Shown here piece by piece: positions 1 to 11,634 of a stretch of DNA of 64,000 nt. The position numbers and the translations under genes were made by a program. The notes below the pieces were generated by a model. That model searched no databases. It saw only the letters and a program-made list of their open reading frames with translations, and was not told the DNA's origin. Each line of letters opens with the position of its first letter. Position 1 is the first letter of the stretch. Source of the DNA: Roridomyces roridus (taxonomy: Eukaryota > Basidiomycota > Agaricomycetes > Agaricales > Mycenaceae); NCBI GenBank assembly GCA_029378245.1, contig JARKIF010000005.1, positions 682,001 through 746,000 of the forward strand, read 5' to 3'.

Positions 1-182
1 TACGCCAGGAACGGCTGGTTGGCCGACTTTGCAGACACCATACGATCCGGGATGGACGGGTCGGGTACCTTGAGCTCTGCTATAGTCAGTACCCATTTAT
101 GCCATATGAAAAAGCGCGTACCATCTGGCGGAGGCACATACCGCTCGGGCTCTTGCCCAGTGAGGCCACTCATCCAAGACAT
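1..182 (-). CDS. Partial unknown protein at the window edge
   Basis: An open frame runs on the minus strand from an ATG at 182 off the left edge with no stop. It reads MSWMSGLTGQEPERY, then PPPDGTRFFIWHKW, a proline- and tryptophan-rich stretch that looks more protein-like than the plus-strand frame over the same bases. I do not recognise the family. The ATG may be internal, because the frame stays open a few codons further upstream. It could also be chance open frame, so the call is weak. Bases 183-605 between this and the RGS gene show no coding signal. Confidence 0.25.
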   Translation of the reverse strand, partial: MSWMSGLTGQEPERYVPPPDGTRFFIWHKWVLTIAELKVPDPSIPDRMVSAKSANQPFLA

Positions 183-605
183 GATATGGAAGAAAGAGAA
201 GTAGCTGACACGTCTCGGTAACTTGGCGCGGCTCACACGGAGATCTGCAAACCTCTATTTCCGTAGGCATAAGCATAGTGTGTATTCATACTTCAGTCGC
301 ATTGCAGACCCATATACAATAAAATATTTTAGGACGGTGAATTAGTTGGGAGCCGACCCCAGTGTACCCTAAGAGAGAGTGTAAAGTAGTCGTGATATTA
401 CATGGTCTGGCTTCAGCGGACGTGAGGAGAGGAGGAGGAGAGTGGGGCGAGTGTGAATAGTGCTATATCGTTGCGAAAAAAAGTCATGCAGCAAGTGATT
501 AGAAAAAGAAAACCAACGACCACCGGGGTTGGCGAGCAAGTGAAACAAAAGGTGAAATGCGCATAAGTAATGAAGAATGTGCGGAGAGCCGAACACAACA
601 ACGCC

Positions 606-2415
606 CTATGGCTGAGGAATTGCTCGGTGCTCACGCTCGCTTGCCTGCTGCGAAATGGTAATATACGCGCCGCCTGTTTCTTCTGACAGACCGGGAGGAT
701 TTGTCGGCAGCATCCGCAGGTTGTCGTCGTTCGAGTCAAAGTCCTCGGCCCAGTTTCGTACAGCCAGGAACTTGGGCGTCTTGATGAACTGTGAACCATA
801 TCAGGGTGGAGCTCGCAATGAAAAACACACGACGCACCTTGGGAACCGAGTCGGTCGCCATGAGACGGAAAACGTGCGTTTGAATACGCTCGTACAGCTT
901 GATCATGGTCTGCAGCTGCGTCGCATTGAACACGTTGGCCTGCTCCAGATCCATCTGTCCCTGGAAGACCTTACCCGACATGTTCATCACCACTTCCTCC
1001 AGGTACTTGGACAACTCGTTGCGGAGGCCATGGTCGATGTTCAACTCGCATTGGCTGGATGGCGCCAGATACTTGTTGTAAATCAGGAAGGCCGTGTTGA
1101 TCAAAGACTCGTGGTGCTTCTCCATCGCCGCCTGCCCGGGGGTGCCCTTGGCCGGCTTGGTATTGGTCGGGGCGACAGCAATGGCACTGGAAGTGATGTT
1201 GAACTTGCGCTTGAAGTCCTCCACTTCAAGCCAGAACGACAAGTTCTCCTCGCAAAAGTTGCTCTTGAGGAACTCGCGGAAGAGGGAACGCAGTGCCGGA
1301 TCGTCAAGAATGAACTTCAAACGATCCGTGTTGCTCTCCTTGCTACCCTTGTGCGCCTCGTAGTTGAGCTTCTCCGCGATCGAAATGCGCCGGTGGATCT
1401 TGGCGTCGGTCGGCTTCTTCCCGTGGTCCGGCTCGTCGACAGAAGAACGAGCTGTCGAGAGGTTCGCCGAAGAGGCGTTGGGCGAGTCGTGAGCGACCCG
1501 TGCACCGTCCCAGTGAGCGACACGACGACCTTCATCAGTGACCTTGTAGATCGCCTTGGCGGTGCAGCGGAATTCACCATGTTGCTATGAGAGAGAGTCA
1601 GGATTGGAAAGAGAGAAAATGGCTTCAACACATACGCTGACAGGAGAGTTACCACCCGGCGCCGAACCGCGGACAGTGAAGATGATGGCCGAGTCATTGT
1701 TCTTGCGCTTGTCGCTGACAAGAGTAATGAGACCGAAGCGGACAAACTGAGCAGCCATCTCCGCTGCCTCCTCCCTGCCCACGACCGACGTGAAGTCGCA
1801 TAGCCACTCGAGGGCGGTAACGGCAGCAAAGCAGTACTTGTGTGCCTGCTGACCCTTTCCGGCGAGGGGTTGGGCACGGTCGGTGACGTCTGTCAAGGAC
1901 ACACCCTTGGCCCTTTCGTTGTACCTTTGGAAGGCATCGAGAGGGGTATTTGTCTGGGGTGGGTAGTTGGGCTGACGACCGACAAATCGGCGGAAGAGAG
2001 CGGTGATGACAGACTGAGTGACAATGATCTCGTCATCCGAGGACCGTCGCTCAAGATGCAGGAGCTTTATGCAAATGGGTTGGGTTTGGAACACGTCCTG
2101 GAGGTGGTCGGAATTGATGCCGTTCTTGCTGATGAACCGCTCGAGGACATGGAGGCCCTTGGGCGTGAGGACGTAGACGCCACGCTCCTTGAAGAGGTTG
2201 GAGGAGGGATCAGTGGCGTTCTCGATGAGTCGGGCGTCCATAAAGTGCTGGCTCATGGCCTTGGCCATCTCGCGGGTCATGGAAAAGGTGGTAGTAGTTG
2301 TTGTTGTGACGACTCGTGAAGGTTCCCTGGGATCCGGTCCCCGATTAGACTGCGAGAATTTAAGAGATGCGAGGTTCGCAGCAGCCTCGTCCCTGAATAA
2401 CCGGTGAGAGGGCAT
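606..2415 (-). CDS. flbA: RGS protein with DEP-type N-terminus (FlbA/Sst2/Thn1-like)
   Basis: Regulator of G-protein signalling, expected to speed GTP hydrolysis on a G-alpha subunit and so damp pheromone or growth signalling. There are three exons, with introns at 1585-1652 and 789-837. The N-terminal half carries the DEP-type segments of fungal FlbA/Sst2 proteins (MTREMAKAMSQHFMDARLIE, then GVYVLTPKGLHVLERFI). The C-terminal half is an RGS box starting LKFILDDPALRSLFREFL, with the typical SFWLEVEDFKRKF segment and the tail TPKFLAVRNWAEDF. The first ATG at 2415 gives a Thr-rich leader; a start at the internal MTREMAKAM is possible. Agaricomycete relatives include Schizophyllum Thn1. The family is clear, the exact orthologue name less so. 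Confidence 0.88.
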
Positions 2416-3410
2416 CTGTGGTTAAAAACGTAGGGTACGCACGTGGAGAAAGAGTTGGGAAACGTCTTGAAGAACTGTTTGTGGGGTGACAGTTGCAGCG
2501 AGACGATTAGGGTGGCGTAAAGGTCCAGGGTGTCCTGTAGCGTAATGAGTGGGGAAAATGGCGAGTACGGCGGATACCGACCTTAAGGAAGGGACGCCCT
2601 CGCTTCGTGGTCTAAAGAACAAGAACGAGAGTGAGTTACACTGAAGTGACGGTTGAGGCACTGAAGCAAAAGCCACCACAGGCAAGACGCTGCGCCAAGG
2701 CAAGACCTGAGGCGCACGTTTCTGTGGCGGGCGAATCGCCCTCAATGAAACTTGATAGACGCACTTTCATCATGTGCGAAGAATTTTCGGCCATTTTGAA
2801 CGATTATTGGGGCTGGATAATGGTCGACTGCCGCACGATGATAGGCTCTCGGGAGAGACGGGTAGGTTTGAAAGTAGGAGTTCGGGATGTGACGGTGAAA
2901 GCGTCAGGGCGAAGAGACCGAGAGCAGGCCTAAGGGGAGGGCCGCGGAGAAGCGGGTTGTGGTGGGAAGAGGGACGGGACACAAGTTTGATGTGGGCTGT
3001 TGCCAATCACATCAATAAAATAGTCGGCCTGCCTCAAGGCTCCTGTTACGCATGTTCTTTGATCCTTTCATCGGTTTTCTGCCTCTACATACTACACACT
3101 CTGCATCTTGTATGGACCGCCCTTGACGAGTGCATTCCCACATATGCCCATCTCGCTGCACTGGAAGAATCTCCGAGAGATCGCTCGGCCACGGCCACGG
3201 TTTGATCTGGTCGCCAAGGCTATCCAGTCTCACGTAAGCGACCCTGTATCGACTGTGCAGCTATGAGTTGCAATGAGGCTGATTGTCGCGCCGAATGAGG
3301 GGCAACCCGTCCCTGGCGATCGCGCGGTGCTGGCCCGCCTTTACCCAACGGAAGGAGATCGTGCAAGCATCAGATGACTTCGGCATCATGGCCCGTGATG
3401 CGAAGCACTT
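2416..3410. other. Intergenic region with one possible stray exon
   Basis: About 1 kb between the divergent RGS gene and the next plus-strand gene. No convincing gene is seen. A short plus-strand open stretch from 3143 begins MPISLHWKNLREIARPRP and ends at a good donor (CAC|GTAAGC). It may be an unassigned first exon of the downstream gene, but I could not join it in frame. Confidence 0.3.
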
Positions 3411-4392
3411 TTGCTGTCCACCCTCTACTTACGACGGATGAGCACTGTGAATTCCATGCTGCCTCTGCGCATCCACACTCCCGCTCATCGAATCAGGATC
3501 CAGAACGCGTCAAAGCTCTGCTCGACAGTCTTCGCAGCCTCCGAAGCTTGGCAAAATCTCGTTAATAATAATAATAACCAGCCTCCACCAGCCCCGGCCA
3601 CAGATGCAAGTGAAACGGGTCCTTCCGTCGCCGCCCTGCTTTCTCAGCTGAATTCATCTCAAATCCCTCCGAGCGCCCCGAGCCTGGACCCGAGTCCCAC
3701 CTCGGCCCCCGTACTGAAACATTCATCTCCAAGCAAGGATCCGCTACCGACCCCACCGGTCACCGAGGACGTGCGGGCTCTCACCTTTCAGCAAGCGTTG
3801 CCCCTGCTTGCTCAACTTGCCACAGAACAAAATATCGTCTCGGCTCTCCAAAAAGTTTCATCCTTGTTCTTGTCTCTTGATGTTCATCTAATCCCTCTGC
3901 CCAGCTCAAAGAGGAACAAGACAAGATCGAGCGCAACCTCTGGGAGGAGCGTGCCGCCATTCGCACCAAATATGAAGAAAAGGTCAAGGTCGCAAAGACC
4001 AAGTGTGTCGCGCCTTTCTCTTTCCTAGTCTTGGCGTGAATCCCCTGATAGAGCCACACTGATTGGGACGGGACTGTCCAAGCATGAAGCTGAGGCGCGT
4101 CACGACCAGCCTTCAATTACGAGTCCCAATTTATCCCAATTTTAGATGTTGTTGCAGGCGTACGAAAGGGAACTGAACAAGTTCGACAAGGAACGAGTAC
4201 TGCCTGCATGGGACGGACTTGTGACCAGCCAACAAGGCGCGCTTGCACAACTCAGAATACCTGCCATCTTTCCAACGGCTGTGAAAAACGATAGAGAGGT
4301 AAATGCGTATCGCTACCGACTGGTTATTTACTGAATGCTGGCAGAGGCAACAACGGGTGATCCAAGTGCTGGAAGGGCTCGTGGGGACATAA
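3411..4392 (+). CDS. Unknown conserved-looking coiled-coil protein
   Basis: I do not recognise the family. A low-complexity, proline-rich N-terminal part (with NNNNN from a TAA repeat) is followed by LTFQQALPLLAQLATEQNI, then a charged coiled coil (EEQDKIERNLWEERAAIRTKY), then ELNKFDKERVLPAWDGLV and a tail RQQRVIQVLEGLVGT. Clear introns lie after ALQK, after KVAKT (GT at about 3997, exon resuming KATLIGTGLSKHEAE) and after KNDRE. The intron after KHEAE fits best with a GC donor (GAG|GCGCGT). The start is uncertain. A downstream in-frame stretch near 4411-4480 (VESAALASLRDARFKPSG) could be a further exon, so the 3' end is also provisional. Confidence 0.5.
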
Positions 4393-4759
4393 GAGGCTAA
4401 GATAGAAGTGTTCAGTGGAGTCGGCTGCTTTGGCGTCGCTTCGCGATGCCCGTTTCAAGCCGTCCGGACGAACTGTATGTCTCGGGCACTCAGAGTGCGT
4501 AAAATACATTGTACACATGTTGGAGAGCGGCAATTTCAAGCTTCTGGCTGCGCATGGGACTGGGTAGCACGGAAGGAAGCAACTCTTGTCAACTGCGATC
4601 AAACTGTTACCCGGATGGATCTGTAACCGACCATCATTGCTCCGTTCAGGGTCGAATTTTATTTCCGCTAATCCATCCTCTATGCCTCCTTAACCGCCGA
4701 CGACCAGGACTTTCACTGGTGTCGATACAGCATGGGTTTCGTGGACTTGCACAGCTCGG

Positions 4760-6461
4760 ATGACGTGCGCCCTCATCCTTCCACCACTGTGTCGCTCGCT
4801 CACTCTTCCAAGTTTGCTTCGAATCCACTATGTGACCAACACGGCCTTCGGGAACGCTGGAGGATTCGATCCCGACAAGCCGACAGTCTGCATCCTACAC
4901 CCCACGTTTTTAGATTCGAGTTGGCTCCATGCTCACTTTGGAGACCACCGCCTGGACGGAGAATTCAACCTCATCGCGTTCGATATGCGCGTCGCGGGCA
5001 AGTCCGAGTGTAGGCACAGCGGCAAGCACGATAGCTGGGTCGATGCGGCAGACCTCGCTTTCGCCCACCAGGTCCGTTTTCGTCATTCTTAATTATTTTG
5101 CGCCACAATTCCATCAGGCGCTCGCGTTGCCCCCATTCCACATCCTTGCCCTAGAGGGCCCTTCTATCAATTGCGCCCTTCGTTTCGCCGCCCTGTAAGC
5201 TTCTGCATACCGAGCGACTTGTCGACTTACAGACCACAGTTTCCCTGAAAAATGCCTTAGTTTGGCCTTGTGCAATGTCCCCGCACCGACAGAGTACGCC
5301 GCTATGATTGACATGCGCCACGACACTTAAACGCCACACAGGCAAAAGTGGATTTACACCGCGTACGACGAGCTCATCCAGACGTGGTGTTTTGCCGAAG
5401 ATCTCGAGTCGTATGAGCATGTAACGATGGAGGCTGTTGCTCTCACCGTCGGCCCCGTGCGTTTGCTTCTGCTCTGCTCGGGTTCCCGTACTAATCTCCG
5501 CTCAGAATACACACCCTGACATACGCGATGATGTGCGCTGTCGTTCGAGCATTTAGGCGCATGGCTGACAAACCTGCAGCTCATTTCTTACTGGGAGACG
5601 ACAATGCACCCCCGGCGACGGCAGCGGTTGCTGGAACAGGCGAATATACTGATGAATGTGAGTTTCCTGTTCTCTCCCCGAGTCATGTTAATTCGACTCT
5701 AGCGGACACCGTTACCCTCAGAAGCATACCAGCACATAACCCAGCCTGTGTTAATTATTCATGGAGACTCGAACGAGGCTGCTCCTCGAAAATACGCGGA
5801 GCGCTTGGCACAAGACCTCAAGGGTGTACTGTACACTGTCAAGGGTGGTGGGCCTTACCTCAGCATAACGCCAGGTACGGCCTCCATCGTAAACCAGGTA
5901 TATGTAAAATTCGTCACCCGACTCCCTCCGCCCGTACCACCATCTTCGACCCCTGCCCCAATGCCGACGACAGAGGAACGAATGCGCAGGGCGCTGTCCA
6001 GGCTAGAGGAAATTACGGGCAATAGCGCGTTGCGCTCACGCGACCCTTTATCGTCGCTTTCCTTCTCTTGCCTCTCAGAGGACATTGTCAAGCAGCAGAC
6101 GGAGGGACTCGCTGCATACAGCAGGGGGCAAACCCTCGCATATCTTCCCCTAGGTCCCACCGGTCGTCCTATTCGCCGGTATTCCGAGCGGCCCCAGGAC
6201 GACTGGTTTGAACGCAAGACTGACGGCGTCTCCTATGCAGGCAAGTTTCCGACCCGCTCCATCATCCCTGATCTTAATGTCCGACGTACAGGAGGCCGTT
6301 TGTTCGGAGAGCCGGCAGGGCGGAATAAGCCCTATGATACGGCGGAGGACAGCCGTGTCGGACGACGGGGCAACTTCTCGCCCAGCGTCGACAAGAATCT
6401 CATCAAGGGTTCCATGGCAAAAGTTGTATCACAGCCGACGGTGCACAAGCTGTTCTTGTGA
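4760..6461 (+). CDS. Alpha/beta-hydrolase fold protein
   Basis: Probable alpha/beta-hydrolase of unknown substrate. The spliced protein starts LPSLLRIHYVTNTAFGN and has the core TVCILHPTFLDSSWLHAHFGD and NLIAFDMRVAGKSE, typical of the strand-HG-region and following strand. It continues FHILALEGPSINCALRFAAL, where the usual GxSxG nucleophile elbow reads E-G-P-S-I, and later PVLIIHGDSNEAAPRKYAERLA, matching the strand that carries the acid residue. Introns are seen at 5072-5117, after FAAL, before WIYTAYDEL, after VGP, at about 5547-5578, and before RTPLPSEAYQH. A long serine/arginine-rich C-terminal extension (after GTASIVNQ) has no hydrolase similarity. The start at 4760 is the first ATG in frame; an upstream exon is possible. 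Confidence 0.7.
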
Positions 6462-6686
6462 GATCTTTTTTATTGTTTATTTTTCTCCCTGCTCTCATCT
6501 GCAACGCACCGTATATACACCCTCGCATCTATGATATCCACCCACTGTATTAGAAAACTTTCGCGTGTTGAATATTATACCGATTTCACAACACAGTCCA
6601 AAAGTACACGACTACAGTAATGCTTTTCTATCGCTGGAATTTAAAAGGGCTCTATATGCAGGGTCGGTGGAAGGAGAGAAAGTGTC

Positions 6687-8231
6687 CTAGAGGCTCCCCT
6701 CAGCCATTTTTGCCTTGTAATACCTGACCATCTCCTCGAGACCCATCTTGACCGTCCAGCGAGGCTGCCACTGAAGCTGCTCTTTGGCACGCGTGGTGTC
6801 CGGGCGTCGCTTCTGGGGGTCGTCAGTGGGCATGGGCTCGTATACAATCTCGACACGCTTCGTGCGCTTCACGCCATCCTCCTCCTGGACCTTCTCGACG
6901 ATGTCGCGGACGAGCTCGGCAAACTCTCCGATAGTGAACTCGTCGCCGTTGCCAATGTTGACTGGCCGAGACTCGTCCGAGTTCATCAGGGCAATCAAGC
7001 CGTCGATGAGATCGTGCACGTATTGGAACGAACGTGTCTGCTTTCCGTCACCGTAGACAGTCATATTCTCGCCCTTGAGAGCCTGCACGATGAAGTTGGA
7101 GACAACACGGCCGTCGTAGGGGTTCACTGGACACATGTCAGTTGAAAAAAAGATTGCATCACAGTAAACGTACTGCGCGGGCCATAAGTGTTGAAGATAC
7201 GCGCGACACGGACGTCGACACCATCCTGTCGTTGGAAACCGTACGTCAATGTCTCAGCAACACGTTTGCCCTCGTCGTAGCACGCGCGGGGTCCGATAGG
7301 GTTGACATGGCCCCAGCTGAAGTCCGCGTTAAGCCGTTGAAAGGTGGAATGGAAACAAAGACGCACTACTCCTCAGTCTGCGGGTGGACTTCGGGGTCGC
7401 CATAGACCTCTGGGAACATAATTAGGACCATGGCAGTGTCGACATAATGACCACTCACCAGAAGTGCTGGAGATCAAGAACCGTGCTTTGGTACGTTTGG
7501 CGAGCCCAAGCATGTTGAGTGTACCCATGAAAGACGTCTTGATCGTCTTGACTGCATTGAACTGGTAGTGGGGAGGCGACGCGGGGCAGGCAAGGTGGTA
7601 GATTTCTAACGGAAGAAAATTTGAGACGCGGAACCAAATTAAATTGAAAAACTCACGGTCACATTCAATCATGAAAGGCTCCACAACGTCGTGACGAACC
7701 ATCTCAAAGTTGGGGTGACCGATCCAGTGGCTCACGGTGGTTTTCGAGCCGGTGAAAAAGTTGTCGATGACCGTGACTTCGTGTCCCAGCAGCATGAGAC
7801 GGTCAACGAGGTGGGAGCCGACGAAACCTGCACCACCAGTGACAAGGATGCGCTTGCGCGCCGAGGGAGGGAGAAGCTTCACGGGAGGGAAGCGAGAAAG
7901 GGTGGTGTATGAGATGGAGTTGGTGTCGGGGTGGAAGATTGATTTGGACTGGTAGTCGGTGCCCTGGGTGAACTTTGCGTGCTCCTTGTCCTCAGCGGCT
8001 GAGGGAACGGAGTGGATGTCATTCGCGGACAAAACGTAGTGGGGACGCAGATAAAGGGAACGGAGAACGTCGAGCTGGACCTCCGAGTCGAAACCGAAGC
8101 GGTCGAAACCCACAGAGGTGATTTCCTCGCCGTTTTTGTCTAGAGTTTTAATCTTTGGCGCGTCGAAAAGTTAAAACTGGCGTAACAATGAGACGAGGGA
8201 GAAAACTGACAGGGGAAGCGGGGACAGCCAT
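6687..8231 (-). CDS. UXS1: UDP-glucuronate decarboxylase (UDP-xylose synthase)
   Basis: Converts UDP-glucuronate to UDP-xylose for capsule and wall glycans, with bound NAD. It is an extended short-chain dehydrogenase. The nucleotide motif [14 protein letters not shown] is near residue 90. The catalytic Tyr-x3-Lys lies in [15 protein letters not shown], and [18 protein letters not shown] and [16 protein letters not shown] are family signatures. Five introns can be placed. A small first exon at 8231 (MAVPASPV) joins [16 protein letters not shown] across an intron ending CTCTAG. Other joins give [34 protein letters not shown] and NTYGPRMNPYDG. The first-exon donor (A|GTTTTC) is weak, so the start is less certain than the rest. 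Confidence 0.9.
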
Positions 8232-8408
8232 TTGGATTTGGCGATGGTGGTGGGAGAGGACAAGGAACGAAATGGACTGTCAGGGTTCTTATACGTGGCG
8301 GAGGGGAAGGCACAGGGCTAAATTCAAGCGTTCGCTCAATTTCTGATCGATTAAAAATACATCATCACATCATGCCCGCGTGCCGGCCAATCCTTCCTAT
8401 CCTACATA

Positions 8409-10098
8409 ATGCCGCCAAGTCGAAAGTCTTCAGGAAAATCTCGCCACGACCCTCTCCTCGTCCAACTCGGCGACGACGAGCTCGATGCAAAGTACGGACG
8501 GGTATCCCAGCCCGGTCGAAGAAAAAAATCCAAAACGGCTCGGGCAGAAGACGATGATGCCGAGGCAAATTTTCACGGGCATCGTTCCCCGCGCAATTTT
8601 CTCTGACCTTGGAGGCCACAGGTTATCTTGGACCCAAAAACTTCTAAACGCATCTTCGAGCTCGCTAAAGATCAGCAAGATGAGATGGAAATGGCCGACG
8701 ACGATGAGGAGGAGGATGAGGAGGATCTTTCGGTCATGAACAGGCCCAGGATGGATGATGACGACGAGGACTCTGACCTCGAAGATCTGCAAGACCAGGA
8801 TGTGGAAGAAATATTCGTGAGTTTGCACTTGCAGCGTCGTCGAGAGGATACCAATTTTTGGTGTGCAGGAAATAGACGAGGGTGATCTGGAGACACTGGA
8901 TGCTCTCCATCCTCACAACGCTGGCGAACGGAGAACGCTCGCCGATATCATCTTTGCCAAACTAGAAAGCGGCGAAACTGAAAACGCCGCTGTAATAAAA
9001 AAGGTGCAGCAAGGTAACCATTTTCTGTCGATCCTCGAGAACCCAGTAATGACTGGGATGTGCAGACAAAGAAAAACCTGATCCTGCTTTGGGCTTGGAC
9101 CCCAAAGTCGTAACTTCCTACGAAAAGTACTCGTTTATCCAACTTTTCTTGCAGTTGCACTAACCACCGATAGACTGGGAGCGTTCCTCCACAAATACAC
9201 TTCCGGGCCGCTTCCCAAGATCTTCAAAGTTATCCCGTCTTTACCAGCATGGGCGCGACTGCTAGCGCTTACGCATCCAGAAGACTGGTCTCCCCACGCC
9301 TGTCTCGCCGCCACGCGGATTTTCATTTCCAGCATGAAGCCGCCGCAAGCCCAACTCTTCCTGAGCGTGGTGCTTCTCGATGCAATCAGGGAAGACATTC
9401 AGCAGAACAAGAAATTGAATGTTCACTACTATGACGCGTTACGACGCGCCTTGTATAAACCTGGCGCATTTTTCAAGGGAATCATTTTCCCGATGCTCGA
9501 TGTGGGTGTATTTTCTGCGATTGTTATTGTCCTCACATATTCTACAGCAAGGGTGCTCACTGAAAGAAGCGGCAATTGTCGCCTCTGTGCTCGCGCGCAC
9601 GAAAATTCCTGTGCTACATGCATCCGCCGCATTGATCAGGATTGCAGAGATGGACTACTCTGGTATGTATTCTACCCGTTGTATCATATGGTATATTCAA
9701 CACCTGATAGGGCCCAACTCTCTGTTCATTCGCGTCCTCGTTGATAAAAAATTCGAGCTGCCGTACAAAGTCGTCGACGCGCTCGTCTTCCATTTCATCA
9801 GCCTCTCCAACACTTACAAGGCGCGGACCCGCGCAGATTCTGCCGTTCTACCTGTGCTCTGGCACCAGAGTCTACTCGTGTTTGCTCAGAGGCAAGTCTC
9901 TTCTTTTCCTTTGCAACTCTTTTAACGACTGCGTCCAGATATGCATCGGATCTGACCCCAGACCAGAAAGACGCACTTTTGGACGTGGTTAGAGCGACAC
10001 CTCACGCACAGATTGGGCCAGAGATCAGACGGGAGCTTGTGAATTCAGTAGTGCGCGGTGCTCCAAGAGCCACGGACGACGACATCGAGATGTCATGA
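8409..10098 (+). CDS. ENP1: Bystin, 40S ribosome biogenesis factor
   Basis: Bystin/Enp1 acts in nucleolar and cytoplasmic maturation of the small ribosomal subunit. The N-terminus is basic then highly acidic ([15 protein letters not shown]). The bystin domain follows: [83 protein letters not shown] and [22 protein letters not shown]. The protein ends REMV-like ([20 protein letters not shown]). The first intron uses a GC donor (GAG|GCAAAT) to join DDDAE to [10 protein letters not shown] in phase 0; no GT donor gives the right frame. It converges on the next gene, with stop codons 31 bp apart. Confidence 0.92.
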
Positions 10099-10129
10099 TG
10101 TATTATTTCATTGTACACGATCCTACGTC

Positions 10130-11489
10130 TCATGCGTGTATCTTTGATATCCAAGGTTGGATTACCTGCTCCGCGATTTGTAGATTATTCTTCTCCATGA
10201 AGAACATATGTCCATTGCCTTTCACAGTGTTAACGAGAAAGAAGAGCATTGAGAGAAAACTGACCGTGGATTCCTGCATCACTCAAGGGTATGTGGTCTA
10301 CGGAAACACCGGCAGCCCTCAGATAGTTGACGCTGCAGTTGTCGTAAACTGCGTGGTAGCTGGCCTCTGAGGTGACCACAAGCACGGGAATGTGCACAAG
10401 GTTAATCAATTTCCGGGCAGGGTGCGCTTGCTGGAAACAAGTGTAATTTAATCCGGGGTTTTCGCTGTGGGTCCCTTGTCAGTTTCTATTCACCGGCAAA
10501 ACTAAAAGCAGGCCCAAACCTGACAACGACACGCGCGATGTCCGACGCTTGGGTAATGGGGGGATCATACGCAATGGGTATATCCGTTAGACCGTAAATA
10601 CGCTGAGGTGTGAAGGGCGGAAAGATAGCGTTGACGAATGGGGGGCCGAATGGCTCCAGTGCTACGATAGCTTTAACCTGTTTCGGTCGCGCGTCGCCCA
10701 GAACCCAGCCGAATTCGCCAGCTTGCGAATGGGTCACGACAATGACAGGCTTGAAAATATATCAATAGAGGTAAAAAGTCCTTGATCAGGATATGTACAC
10801 CAATTTGGTCGATGAGTTCGGAACCGGCATGCTTGATGTAGGTCGCCTCTTCCCCCGAGTCACTCAGACTGGGGACAGTACTTGCAAAGAATTTGTCGAA
10901 GGTCGGGTCACCCTTGGTGCCATTACCTTGTCATTCAAGTCAGTTTCAAAGTTCGGTGTCATTTCCGGGGAATTCGGCACACTAACCAGGCCATTGGGTG
11001 TGCAGACGGGCCTGGGGCCAGATATTGAACAATTGAACCGCAGTAAAACGCTCTTCGGTGGACAGGACATCCGTGACCATTTGAGGCCCGTTCACAGATG
11101 CCTGCCACGGACTGCGAGCTCTTGAGGGCTGGTCGATGATGTACAGCTACAAGAAAACGTCTAACAAGGATTAATAACACCCGGAGGATTTGTCTTACTT
11201 CAAATCCTTGGCTGAGGAAATAATCCGCCCAACCCAGTCGGCCGTCCGGTGTGTTCAGAAAGTTGGTTCCAGTCATCCCCAATCCATGAATGAAGAGCAG
11301 CGGAAGCGGTCGAGTCACTTTGGCGGGAGTGAGCCGTTCGACATACATTTGATTTGCAGCAATGGTCGAGTTCCCCGAGGTAGTATATGTCTGGCCAACA
11401 TAGAGAAACGTGCGACGGTGCAGAGTCCCTTCCTGGCCCAGCACGATACCAGTGAGAGACAAGACGAGAAGAGCGAGCAAAGACCGCAT
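10130..11489 (-). CDS. Secreted alpha/beta-hydrolase (lipase/esterase-like)
   Basis: Likely secreted esterase or lipase. The start at 11489 gives a signal peptide (MRSLLALLVLSLTGIVLGQ). The core has LPLLFIHGLGMTGTNFL (oxyanion HG), then the nucleophile strand PVIVVTHSQAGEFGWVL, and ends DAGIHGNGHMFFMEKNN with the catalytic His. The nucleophile elbow reads T-H-S-Q-A and lacks both glycines of GxSxG. Introns are placed after SQGFE (joining LYIIDQPSRARS), after HTQWP, after DQIG, after ARVVV and after DAGIH. Several cysteines (YTCFQQ, YDNCSVN) fit an extracellular protein. The substrate is unknown. Confidence 0.8.
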
Positions 11490-11634
11490 TTTGGAGACGT
11501 GTGGGGCTGGGCAGCGAAATAAGTACCCACAGCTGCATGCCGTCAGATATCGTAAAAATCGTCTGTATTGAGTCGTCAAGAAGGCACTACTGGGAAATGT
11601 ATAGAGTACTTTTGAGCAAACGTTGATCACGCGA

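Noticed and set aside
655..1590. 311-codon plus-strand frame
   Set aside because: It is the antisense shadow of the RGS gene, whose spliced minus frame has clear domain motifs.
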